NCBI RefSeq assembly: GCF_002968635.1
Contig: NZ_PVBN01000001.1
Coordinates: forward strand, 186,001-250,000
Source: Neorhizobium alkalisoli
GTDB taxonomy: Bacteria > Pseudomonadota > Alphaproteobacteria > Rhizobiales > Rhizobiaceae
Direction: 5' to 3'
DNA: 64,000 nt
The notes under the pieces were generated by a model. It saw only the letters and a program-made list of their open reading frames with translations, was not told where the DNA came from and searched no databases. Made by a program: the position numbers and the translations under genes. Positions 44,686-53,734 of this stretch are shown here, piece by piece. Numbering within the stretch: position 1 is the stretch's first letter; each line of letters begins with the position of its first letter.

Positions 44686-47238
44686 CTAGCTCCGCTTGTA
44701 GATCGTGGCAGTTCGATAGATATCGGTGCCATTTACTTCACCAATCACAACCGACTCGTCTAACTCCTCCCAATCCTTTTTCCAAACCTGCTGAAGAAGC
44801 CGGTCGAACTCCCGAAGAAGATGAGAGGGGCGATCTGACCGCCGCCTGCTTTTCTGTGACCTCGACGTGAAGGTGGAGCTTAGTTTAGGGATGACGAAGA
44901 TATCGCTGCTCAGCTCGAACCAATGGTGAAAGGAACTCGCTGATACATCATCGTCCTCGTCGTAGTCCACGTCGCCAACGTATACAGTACACTGGTTGAT
45001 GCTGCGAAGGGCCGTCTTCATTTTCTTCCCACTATACCACACGTCTCCACGCCGAATAATCGGAAGATCACCGATGGAGCCGCCAAGTTCCAATATGATC
45101 TCGGCCATTAGGGCTTTAGTCTCGTCGGGAATGGCTGTCTTGGAAATTAGCGGCGTTTGTTCGGTCGCCCACTCCTTGAAGGCGGCTTCATCTGCGATTG
45201 CACTACCTGAGTTGCGAACAGCTGTATCCACTTTACCCACGAGAACGCCAGCAAGGTGTGGAATAGCTTGAACCCGAAATCCCTCAGCCACCAGAACACC
45301 TGTCTGGCTACCGGCGCTGAGAGATGGCCAAATGGCGGCCCGTCCAATAGTCTTCCCATCTTCGCTTATAATTGGACGCATTAGTTGGTGAAGGTAACCC
45401 GAGAGCAGCTTGGGCTTTGATGATATCAGGCGTCCCAATAGTTCGTGGGGAGCGCAGGAGATCCAGTCTTCCGGTGTCACTGCTACTGCTGTAGTGCGCT
45501 CCTCCGTCACACGGATCAGCACATCCGCACAAGGCGCGAGTTGTTTCACTAGTTCGCACAGATCTGCGGAGGAGAGTGAAACGCGGAAGGCGCTTTCATA
45601 TGGGTCCGGCTCAGGAGACTTGTCGCGCGGTACGACAAACTGGAAACGGTCACCGTTTCTGGGGCGTCCGTGGAGCTTTAGTTCAACACGTGTACCGCCG
45701 TTGCGTGGAGCCGTCTCAGGTCTAGCCGGCGCAACCACAGGCCTAGAGTCCACCCCATTGTTGAACAACAACTGCAAGGCATCGGAGGCCGCGTGGTCGA
45801 ACCGTCTTGTTATTACTCTAACTTCTTCCGCGATCATGAAGACTGAAAAGAAGCCGATGCCAAAACGGCCAATAGCGCTCATTCCCTTAGCGGCTAGCCC
45901 AGGGAACTCCTCCGTTACCGTTGTTGAGCGCCATAATGAACTGCCAAAATCGACGAGATTGTGGGTTAAAACATGCTCGGACATTCCGACGCCATCGTCT
46001 TCAACCGACAGCCAGAAATCATCGCCTCTGAGGAAAAGCTCTACATCGATTTGGCCTAAGTTGCTGTTTGACTGAAGATGACGTCGCGCTCTGACGGCGT
46101 CGATCGCGTTCTGGAGAAGTTCCCGCAATGGAACCCGCCAGTCATTACCGTAGAGTTTCGAGCCTCCTAGGATAGAGATAATCCGGGGAACATCTGATAC
46201 GTGAAATGGTGAGTTGACTGGCTTCCAACCTAAGACTGGAACATCCTGTGCAAGTTCGCGAGGATCTTGAACCCCTTTGACTCTCCGAGCTCGCAAACCA
46301 ACTCGGCCACGATCTCTAAGCAGAAGGTCCGTTTCCCGCAACTCCCGATCCGCAAGTACAAGAGCGTCAAAGCCGAGCCACCAACTCTCTGACTCTCCAA
46401 TCGGGCAAGGTTCTCCGGCAGTGAATTGCAGTGCGTCACCCTCGATTCTTGGGAAGCTTAACCTCCCTTGGAATGCCCAGTGGAGGTCGGATACGCCTCG
46501 TGGCCGTTCCAAGGCTCTGACGAATGGCGGCGCCCTCCGACGATCCAGATGAATTGCATCCGCAACCCTCAGAAGGCACGCCAATTGGAGTCGATCAACG
46601 CTGAAACTAGAATAGGGAGGCATCGACCCCAGGTGACTATCGAGGTTAGCCGCAACTCGAGTAATTGGCCACCAATGGCTTTGAGCGATGACACCAATGG
46701 CAGGCCCATAGAACCTCCTGATGTCATTATCTTGGATCAGGAACTCGGTAGCGCCACTAGGCGAGCTTGGCCAACCCTGCGTAGCCAGCTCTTCCGCATG
46801 TCGGGCATGTAAGATCCTTAGCACGTTCGTCATGATCTCCCCTTCAGTGGGGGAAGAGGCCTTGGACGAGCTCGCTAACGCTGCGAAGTCACCCCATTCT
46901 ACAAGCGACTTTAGCTCGTCAATCCCTCCGGGATATGCGGCAAGTGACATTGCGGCGTCATGTAATAATATAGCGGCTCCGAAGACAAAGGCTTCCGACG
47001 GCCTAAGAATAAGCGCATCTCCAGCAACAAGACTCGCAGTCTCCCAAAGCGCATCTAGATGAGTTATGTCGTGGACCGTGTATCCCGGCATATCCTTCAA
47101 GACACGTGCTACTAAAGGTTCTACGCGGCCGCGCATAGCTATAAGCTGCTGCCTGAAAAAATCCTGTTCTTGGTGAGAAGTCCCGGGCTGGTCTTGCAGG
47201 AAGGCTTCTGAGTAGAGGCGAGAGCGTTCGAATGACAT
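44686..47238 (-). CDS. HD-domain plus GHKL (Hsp90-like) ATPase fusion protein, 850 aa, probable defence gene
   Basis: The N-terminal third has an HD-type phosphohydrolase-like region (YTVHDITHLDALWETASL about 52-70, AILLHDAAMSLA about 92-103, LLRVADAIHLDRRRA about 228). The middle has an intact GHKL ATP site: LRELLQNAIDAVRAR (about 376), VEDDGVGMSEHV (about 417) and IGRFGIGFFSVFMIAEEV (about 458). The last ~350 residues are unassigned. No membrane segment. ATG 47238 (MSFERSRLYS) is preferred to TTG 47250. Divergent from the nuclease gene at 47886. Such HD + GHKL architectures occur in prokaryotic conflict systems; this exact system I cannot name. Confidence 0.75.
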   Translation of the reverse strand: MSFERSRLYSEAFLQDQPGTSHQEQDFFRQQLIAMRGRVEPLVARVLKDMPGYTVHDITHLDALWETASLVAGDALILRPSEAFVFGAAILLHDAAMSLAAYPGGIDELKSLVEWGDFAALASSSKASSPTEGEIMTNVLRILHARHAEELATQGWPSSPSGATEFLIQDNDIRRFYGPAIGVIAQSHWWPITRVAANLDSHLGSMPPYSSFSVDRLQLACLLRVADAIHLDRRRAPPFVRALERPRGVSDLHWAFQGRLSFPRIEGDALQFTAGEPCPIGESESWWLGFDALVLADRELRETDLLLRDRGRVGLRARRVKGVQDPRELAQDVPVLGWKPVNSPFHVSDVPRIISILGGSKLYGNDWRVPLRELLQNAIDAVRARRHLQSNSNLGQIDVELFLRGDDFWLSVEDDGVGMSEHVLTHNLVDFGSSLWRSTTVTEEFPGLAAKGMSAIGRFGIGFFSVFMIAEEVRVITRRFDHAASDALQLLFNNGVDSRPVVAPARPETAPRNGGTRVELKLHGRPRNGDRFQFVVPRDKSPEPDPYESAFRVSLSSADLCELVKQLAPCADVLIRVTEERTTAVAVTPEDWISCAPHELLGRLISSKPKLLSGYLHQLMRPIISEDGKTIGRAAIWPSLSAGSQTGVLVAEGFRVQAIPHLAGVLVGKVDTAVRNSGSAIADEAAFKEWATEQTPLISKTAIPDETKALMAEIILELGGSIGDLPIIRRGDVWYSGKKMKTALRSINQCTVYVGDVDYDEDDDVSASSFHHWFELSSDIFVIPKLSSTFTSRSQKSRRRSDRPSHLLREFDRLLQQVWKKDWEELDESVVIGEVNGTDIYRTATIYKRS

Positions 47239-47250
47239 TTCTAATTCCAA

Positions 47251-47885
47251 TTCATTTGTCAGATACCTTGCGGACCGGAAGTAAAACTTCGGTTACCTGG
47301 CTGAGCAATGTTTATGCGATGGAGTGTTGTTGGGCGGTTCGAAACGGCTTTTCGATCCGATCCTTTCAAAGTGTAGGCGCAGACAGCACCGATCGTCGGA
47401 CAAGCGTCTCAACCCAGCCACTAGCCCGAGTTTACCCGGGGCCTCTATAGCCAATCAGTCGTTGAGGACCATGTCGCCGATTTTCGATACTGGGGGTATC
47501 TTGCCTCACAATGCTCTTCATTCCATTCAGCCGCCGCCTTGTCGGTCGTTGGACACCTTCTTCATACGCTCTCGGTAGGCCTTAACATCCGACCGACGGA
47601 GGCGACGCAGTTCTCTCCGGTCTCGAAGTCCTTGAGGACGGTTCGGCAGCGGTCATCAACCACGACATTAAGCTGGTAACGCTGCCATGGCTCCGATCTC
47701 GCGATCAGCTGCGTTGAGCGTGGCCTCCGACAGCGTCCTTACCCCAAAGATAACTTTGAGGTGGGAAATAATGGCTTCGGGCACGAAAGGTTTCTGGGGA
47801 ATATCCTGAGTTAAGGCTTGGGACATGCCAGTGTGGCCCCTATTGTTTTGAAAGTGTCGCACATCGAGCTAAGCTAGAGCTGCTA
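47251..47885. other. 635-bp divergent intergenic region, possible gene remnant
   Basis: No convincing intact gene. On the minus strand 47826-47668 reads MSQALTQDIPQKPFVPEAII and stops early. An overlapping frame continues as RYQLNVVVDDRCRTVLKDFE, which suggests a frameshifted remnant of unknown type. The promoters for the two divergent defence-type genes must lie here. Confidence 0.4.
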
Positions 47886-49337
47886 ATGAGCAAGAAATTT
47901 GTTGCCGTCGGATTTGATCTGCCATCTGGTCATGTTGAGCACGTACCGTTTGAAGCTAAGGCGTCTCTGCTTGACTGGGACATCATTCTCTTCCGTCCCG
48001 ACATTTATGAGTATCTCACGCACGACTACTCCAACTCTCAGTTCAATGGTAAGCTAGCCCTTTCGGATGCTAAATCTTTCCAGCTGAAGGAAGCTTGTGC
48101 ACATTGGCGGCGAGAAATTGCAAGTGCAACGACTGCCGGAAAATTGGTAGTTGTATTTCTTACCGAGCCCAAAGAAGTATACGTGGCAACGGGAGAGATA
48201 CAAACCTCGGGTACTGGTAGAAATCAGAAAAGAACACGCATCGTTGACCTGATCAGCAACTATAGCTCAATCCCTATCGCAGCGAAGTGGACACGCTCGG
48301 AAGGGGCCGCAATGTCCCTACTTCCTAGTGCCCGAGAGATTTTATCATCGTATTGGAAGACGTTTGGCCCCGCTTCTCGTTATTACGCGACCTGGGACAA
48401 GGCATCCAAAGGAACATGTTTGACTACCAAGCATGGCGGACTACCTGTTGGAATGCTCATTCCCGAAGAAAGTAGCGGCGGAGCCATTCTGTTACTGCCA
48501 GATATTGACTTCGATGATGAAGAATTTTTTGAGGACTGTGCCGGTGAAAGCATTGTTCTGACCTCAAAGGGAAAAAAATTCGAGTCCAATCTATTGAGCG
48601 AAATTTTAAGCATCGCGAAGGCAATTACAGGCTCAGCCACTCGAACTGCAGAGCCGCCCTGGGCCGGATCAGAACAATTCCTACTTGCAAAAGAATTTGA
48701 TCTCCAGCGTCAACTACTAGTGATAGACACTGAAATCGAAGAGGCTAATCGGAAAAGATCAGCATTAAGCGACGAGCTTGCGAAGGCATCGGGTTTGCGG
48801 GGCCTGTTGTACGAAACGGGAAAGCCACTAGAAGCAGCCATCATTGCCGCCCTGCACGTTCTTGGGTTCAGTGCTACAAATTATCAAGACGGTGCATCGG
48901 AGTTTGACGCTGTCTTCGAAAGTGGAGAGGGCCGTTTGCTCGGTGAAGCAGAAGGCAAAGACAACAAGCCGGTCAACATCGACAAGCTGCGCCAGCTCTC
49001 AACAAACATTCACGAGGATCTTCTGCGTGATGAGGTAACTCGTCCTGCTAAAGGTATTCTCTTTGGGAATGGCTATCGGTTAGTGGAGCCAAGTGCCCGA
49101 CCGCAGCAATTCACGGAGAAATGCGTGACTTCCTCTGAGTCAATGGCTATCGGACTCGTTCAGACAAGCGACCTATTCTTGGCGGTCCACTATTTGACCG
49201 ACAATTCCGACGAAGTTTACGCTCGGGAATGCAGAAAGACTATGGTGGAGGGGACTGGGTTGATTAAGCTGCCATCCCCACCTGACAAATCTCTACAAGA
49301 CTCCTCGCCGGTGACCACCAACTCGGCAACCCGGTGA
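47886..49337 (+). CDS. Predicted PD-(D/E)XK-fold nuclease protein, 483 aa
   Basis: The C-terminal region (about 315-420) looks like a restriction-endonuclease-like fold: helix EAAIIAALHVLGFSA, Asp in ASEFDAVFESGEG (about 340), then LLGEAEGKDNKPVNID with the E-x-K pair (about 354-358), helix KLRQLSTNIHEDL and strand KGILFGNGYRL. A short coiled coil (about 270-300) separates it from a ~260-residue N-terminal domain I cannot assign. Cytoplasmic. Divergent from the HD-GHKL gene. Could be an effector nuclease of that system or a type IV-like restriction enzyme. Confidence 0.65.
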   Translation: MSKKFVAVGFDLPSGHVEHVPFEAKASLLDWDIILFRPDIYEYLTHDYSNSQFNGKLALSDAKSFQLKEACAHWRREIASATTAGKLVVVFLTEPKEVYVATGEIQTSGTGRNQKRTRIVDLISNYSSIPIAAKWTRSEGAAMSLLPSAREILSSYWKTFGPASRYYATWDKASKGTCLTTKHGGLPVGMLIPEESSGGAILLLPDIDFDDEEFFEDCAGESIVLTSKGKKFESNLLSEILSIAKAITGSATRTAEPPWAGSEQFLLAKEFDLQRQLLVIDTEIEEANRKRSALSDELAKASGLRGLLYETGKPLEAAIIAALHVLGFSATNYQDGASEFDAVFESGEGRLLGEAEGKDNKPVNIDKLRQLSTNIHEDLLRDEVTRPAKGILFGNGYRLVEPSARPQQFTEKCVTSSESMAIGLVQTSDLFLAVHYLTDNSDEVYARECRKTMVEGTGLIKLPSPPDKSLQDSSPVTTNSATR

Positions 49338-50726
49338 TACGCCTACTCTTCTCGATTCATCCTTGCGAGTTCCCTCTCCGCGAAGAAGATGACCTTTTCA
49401 AATCATACCGCTTACGTGTACCCGCCTTCTCCCGGAGCCGGTAGCGAGCCTTGAAGATGTTGCCGAGGCCAAACTCCATCTGCTTGAACTCGATTAGGTC
49501 CTGAGGTCTTTCGCGTAGCCATGGGTGATTACTCCTACTGTCATGTACGGCTGATGGAGATGAGGGGCCGCAGCGGGACGATTGTGGTCACTGGCCGGAA
49601 AAAAGATGTCGAGGGAACGCCTTATGTTTCGCGACGGACACAGACACCGTCTGGCTTTCGACGCAGTCGGCATCTGCCCATGCCCGAAGACTACGGTCTC
49701 GCTTGAAGATCGGCATTGGCTGCACCCGATCTGGCAGATTGCGGATGACGTGAACCCGGCTTTCGGCATCGTGGCCCAGCTCAAGGAGCTTACGACACAA
49801 AGGAGAGATGGGACCTTTGGTAGTGTTACGGTTTCGGCTGGAAGTGTGGTCGACGGTAAGGCCGCTTTCGACATGCCGAGCAGTGTAGGAGCCGATCAAT
49901 TCGATGGTGATCGACGGACGCAGGTGGTGGAATAGGTCAAGCTGCAGAACAGGTACCTTTGCTGTTGATGGTGGTGGGTCGACGGCTTGGGTGGAGGGGT
50001 GTCGCCAGAGCGCTATTTCCCGTCCCTCGGTCAAAGGCATTCAGGGGCATCGGCAGTCTGGCTGGGGATGAGGCTCAGGGAAAACCCGAACGTGTCTTTG
50101 GTGGAATTGTGACGAAGAAGCCGTGGCGGATGCCGAGGCATGAAGACCACACATGCCAGAAGTCGCCCTCGCATCCGGTCAAAGCGAGACCCATCCCGGA
50201 CTGGGATTGACTTCGGTTCAAGCCGGAGAGGTTCGGTCTTTTTCGACCTCCTCGCGACAAGGCGAAGACCACCGGAGAGACATGGAGGCTCTTGGGTGGA
50301 TGCCATGGGTACAGTTCCGAGGGGAAGAGGCCGAAGCTTCACCCCAGGTTCATGCTTGGGAAGCCACAATGGTTTGGCTCAAGTCATGACCTTGGAGGGA
50401 GGTGATGATGATTGATCATCCTCCTCATCAGGAAACCTAAGGGCAGCTATGGTCATGCCCATGTCTCCAACCATGGGTCCATACCTACCGGGTCAGGCCC
50501 ATGCTTTAACCATGGTTATAACTACAGTGTTGAACCCCCAGCGTACCTATTGTGGTCCCTATTCATTCTGTCTCGTTAGCCGGCATCGGTGAAAAGGGGA
50601 ACGGAGGCACCCGACTTGGGATGGCTGTGGTGATCAGAAGTCTCTTCATCGGTTCCTGAAATAGAACGGCCCCGAAATGATCCGAGGCCGCACATGTGTT
50701 CATCATCAAAGGACGGCGATCGGCCA
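49338..50726. other. 1.4-kb island segment without a credible gene
   Basis: Short overlapping frames on both strands, none with a good ribosome site and coherent composition. 50450-50525 carries several CATG-centred palindromes (CCATGG, AACCATGGTT) close together. Looks like degraded DNA or an unrecognised non-coding region. Confidence 0.45.
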
Positions 50727-51071
50727 TCATGCCTCGGGAAATACGCCGATAATCCATTTGCGGTTGGGATCGAGCCGTCCGTTAATGTCGAGGATTTCGT
50801 TGAACTCGGCGGGTGAAACTTCTTCCATATAGACAGTAGCTTCGGCATACGGGGCCGCACCGTCGGCAGCCAGACGGGCAAGGTTCTTGTCGTCGCTGAC
50901 GATAACGCGTTCATGGCCATCGGGAAGGAAATTGCCCACAGAATACGAGGCGTAGAAGAAGCGGAAGCCGTCCGCAGCAAGGAATTCGGTGGTGAGACGG
51001 CGGATTTGGCGACGGTGAGCTGTCGCAGAAGCGGGTGGAACGGAGAGCGAGGAGGAGGTGTCGATGGTCAT
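50727..51071 (-). CDS. Hypothetical protein, 114 aa
   Basis: ATG 51071 after AAAGG. Compact soluble protein with Ser/Thr/Ala-rich N-terminus, then FLAADGFRFFYASYSVGNFL and VYMEEVSPAEFNEILDING. No family recognised. Lies inside the island, same strand as the serine recombinase, 199 bp downstream of it. Confidence 0.55.
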   Translation of the reverse strand: MTIDTSSSLSVPPASATAHRRQIRRLTTEFLAADGFRFFYASYSVGNFLPDGHERVIVSDDKNLARLAADGAAPYAEATVYMEEVSPAEFNEILDINGRLDPNRKWIIGVFPEA

Positions 51072-51270
51072 TTCGTGAGCCTTTCACTGTGTAGCAGTGC
51101 CGCCGTGCGAGACGACAAAACGACTTTGTAGGTGATAACTCTTGTGGCCCCTATTCGAAATGCCACCATTCCAACGTAGGCGGCCAACAGCGTGACCCTT
51201 ATGATTTGGCTACCCCTCCCCATAGACGCATCGCGACGCCGTTCTCGGTCGCTCGACGGCAGAAAGCTGA

Positions 51271-51897
51271 CTATCGAAGTTCGGCCTCCTCCTTCACCCG
51301 CTGCAGTAGCCGGCTTATGGTGGACCGAGAGCATCGGGTAGCGGCCATGATGCCGCTCCAACTCTTGCCATTCCGAAGCATTTGCATAATTTCGGCGTTG
51401 CGCTTGGCGTCCTCGGGTCTACCCTTGTATTCGCCGTTGGCTTTTGCCGTGGCGATGCCCTGAGCCTGACGCCTCCGCCTGTCCTCGTAATCCTTCCGAG
51501 CGATGGCAGCCAACATGTCCAGCATCATACCATTGATGGCGTCCAACATCCGGCTGCTGAAGTCGTCTCCGGTATTAGCCAACTGGTATGACGTGGGAAG
51601 GTCTAAGGCGACTACCCGAACCCGCTTAGCGGCAATCTCTGTCTTCAGCTTCGCCCAGTCCTCCGCATTCAAGCGGCTCAGTCGATCTACCTGCTCAACC
51701 AGCAGCACGTCACCGGGAAGGCAATCGGATAGCAGCCGAAACAGCTCAGGACGGGCCAAGGACGCGCCGCTTTCGTTCTCGACATACCACGACACGATCT
51801 TCATTCCTCGCTCATCAGCGAAACGCTGAAGGTCATCCTTGGCTCGGCTTGCATTCTGCTCTTTGGTACTGGCGCGGAGGTAGGCACGGAGATGCAT
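51271..51897 (-). CDS. Serine recombinase (resolvase/invertase family), 208 aa
   Basis: Nucleophilic Ser10 in LRAYLRASTKEQ, then the resolvase core (VENESGASLARPELFRLLSD, LLVEQVDRLSRL with catalytic Arg) and a C-terminal helix-turn-helix (GKSWSGIMAATRCSRSTISRL). ATG 51897 with GAGG upstream. Complete small resolvase. It could resolve or invert local DNA; no inverted crossover sites were identified. Divergent from the Abi-C gene. Confidence 0.9.
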   Translation of the reverse strand: MHLRAYLRASTKEQNASRAKDDLQRFADERGMKIVSWYVENESGASLARPELFRLLSDCLPGDVLLVEQVDRLSRLNAEDWAKLKTEIAAKRVRVVALDLPTSYQLANTGDDFSSRMLDAINGMMLDMLAAIARKDYEDRRRRQAQGIATAKANGEYKGRPEDAKRNAEIMQMLRNGKSWSGIMAATRCSRSTISRLLQRVKEEAELR

Positions 51898-51904
51898 AGA
51901 GAAC

Positions 51905-51951
51905 CTCAAAGTTCGATTTAAGTGGTTCGCTTATTATCAGTTCGCTTTGAG
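51905..51951. promoter_or_regulatory. Repeat-rich divergent promoter/crossover candidate next to the resolvase
   Basis: CTCAAAG (51905-51911) and CTTTGAG (51945-51951) form an inverted pair. Between and across them are three direct GTTCG[A/C]TT-like copies (51911, 51925, 51940). Being adjacent to the resolvase start, it may be the recombinase's res-like site or its operator. Confidence 0.45.
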
Positions 51952-52068
51952 TTGTCAATGGATATTTATCGAACCAGCAAAGGGCTAGTTCTCCAGAAGC
52001 ACACCCTATTGGGCACTTGCGATCCTCCCCTGCTCCGTGTCCTCTCCTGCAACCAAAGGAGGACGGAG

Positions 52069-52827
52069 ATGATCGACGCAGCAGAACTTCCTGAGAGCCT
52101 GATTGAGAAGATCGCCATGCTGGAGGGGACACTGATTGATGCGGCAACGGGAGGCTCCGGCGACAACGCACTGTACGTTCACCTTCGCCGCGAGTTAGTT
52201 CAGGATGACGAGATGAAGCCGTTGCTCCCCGCCTTCGTTCGCTCCTATCGTGATTTGTCTGCGTTCTGGGGGTGGATCAAATACCAGGAGGGAACCTATG
52301 CTAGAAGGAGAAAGCTCATTGGCGAAGCCTTCACCCCCATCATGGATTATCTGGAAGGGCGGGGTCGCGCCCCTGCGGATGCTGCAATGTCGGATGCGCT
52401 GGCAAGTTTCGACGCTGATGGCGTTCACGCCGTCTGGACAAAGGCCTTGGTACGTCGCGCCAATGATCCCGAAGGGGCTATCACGGTAGCTCGAACCCTT
52501 TTGGAGACGGTTTGCAAGCGCATCCTTGATGAAAAGGGTGGCGAATACAGTGAGAAAGATGACCTTCCGAAGCTCTACTCCTTGACAGCCAAGGCACTGA
52601 ACCTTGCACCCGATCAGCACACCGCTGAGCCAATCAAGGCAATCCTCGGTGGTGCTATGACGATGGTCAATGGCTTGGGTACGCTGCGCAATAGATTGTC
52701 GGATGCACATGGTCGCGGTGGCAAGATCCCAGTCAGACCCTCAGAGCGTCATGCTAGCCTCGCTGTGAACCTTTCGGGTGCAATGGCTACCTTCTTGGTT
52801 GAGACGTACGCCGCTCAATCCTCGTGA
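52069..52827 (+). CDS. Abortive infection (Abi-C) family protein, 252 aa
   Basis: Residues about 130-250 match the Abi_C domain by eye: AITVARTLLETVCKRILDEKG, DLPKLYSLTAKALNLAPDQH, MTMVNGLGTLRNRLSDAHG with the conserved Arg/Asn-Arg/His, and HASLAVNLSGAMATFLVET. AGGAGGACGGAG before ATG 52069 fixes the start; 49 in-frame upstream residues are spurious. Abi_C proteins act in phage exclusion by host shutdown in some systems; the mechanism here is unknown. Confidence 0.8.
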   Translation: MIDAAELPESLIEKIAMLEGTLIDAATGGSGDNALYVHLRRELVQDDEMKPLLPAFVRSYRDLSAFWGWIKYQEGTYARRRKLIGEAFTPIMDYLEGRGRAPADAAMSDALASFDADGVHAVWTKALVRRANDPEGAITVARTLLETVCKRILDEKGGEYSEKDDLPKLYSLTAKALNLAPDQHTAEPIKAILGGAMTMVNGLGTLRNRLSDAHGRGGKIPVRPSERHASLAVNLSGAMATFLVETYAAQSS

Positions 52828-52955
52828 GCAGTGGGTACCCCGGGGGGATCGCGCGATAGTCGTGTATCTGATGGGTGGCTCAGAACTTTTTGCCAAACAT
52901 TTGGAGCTCTGGAACCTAGTGACGTAACTTTGGTGAAGTGCCTTTTGGACCCGGA

Positions 52956-53498
52956 TCAGAGGTCCCGTGCTGCCACTATCCATGTGGTTCTAAATCGTTC
53001 AACTTTGAGCTTGAGCGACGCACGTTTGGATCTCGACGTAAACATGAGCAAAACGCGATACACTGCGGGCCTGAGATGCCGCGTCGAAAAATCTGACTTA
53101 GTCTGAGTGAACCCCAGTTTCCTCATGAGTGTTGGGCTGCAGAGCGGGGATGACATCCTCACCATGGTATCCGGGTACGTATTGCCTACCGCCTTTGCTG
53201 CATCCATGAGTTCGGCAATAATCCGGCAGAGCTTAGGTTTCTCTTCGTCTTTCTTAAAGAATAGCGAGGTATGAAGATGAGGAACGATCACATTTTTTGA
53301 CGTCCAGTTGTAGAACCCAAGGGTGCCAATGTTGGTGCGCGAAGCATGAAGTACCGCAAAAGAAATAAACATAAGAATTGCCGCCGCAATCAATATAGCT
53401 AGGCTCTCCACTACGCAGCTCAATCCGATCATGCAAAATGCTGCGGTTGCGCCGAACACGCCCGCCCAAAACATCACATACTTCCCCGTTGGTGACAT
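52956..53498 (-). CDS. Hypothetical membrane protein, 180 aa
   Basis: Two N-terminal membrane helices (about 8-28 and 33-52: FWAGVFGATAAFCMIGL, LAILIAAAILMFISFAVL), then a basic cytoplasmic domain of ~125 residues (SRSKRASLKLKVERFRTT). GGGAG precedes ATG 53498. It is convergent with the Abi-C gene. The two-helix plus soluble-domain plan is common among defence effectors, but nothing identifies it. Confidence 0.6.
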   Translation of the reverse strand: MSPTGKYVMFWAGVFGATAAFCMIGLSCVVESLAILIAAAILMFISFAVLHASRTNIGTLGFYNWTSKNVIVPHLHTSLFFKKDEEKPKLCRIIAELMDAAKAVGNTYPDTMVRMSSPLCSPTLMRKLGFTQTKSDFSTRHLRPAVYRVLLMFTSRSKRASLKLKVERFRTTWIVAARDL

Positions 53499-53734
53499 AG
53501 GTAACTCCCAAAAATTGCATGTGGGGGTGCCTAGTTTCCAACGGTTGATAAACGATCAACGCGCTGTAGTGAGGATTGACGCCCCACCCGGGGGGAACCG
53601 CGAATTGCCTTTCATCTGATGGTCCTTGCACGGTCCTGGCCCAAACATTTCCGACGGTCAGCAACCGATCCCGCCTTGCCTCCTCTCACCATGGCAGCCA
53701 TAAAGATCCGCAGCACACGCATTCGGGGAATGGC

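Noticed and set aside
53254-53664. 136-codon minus frame overlapping the two-helix membrane protein
   Set aside because: No domain features and a poorer ribosome site than the 52956-53498 frame.
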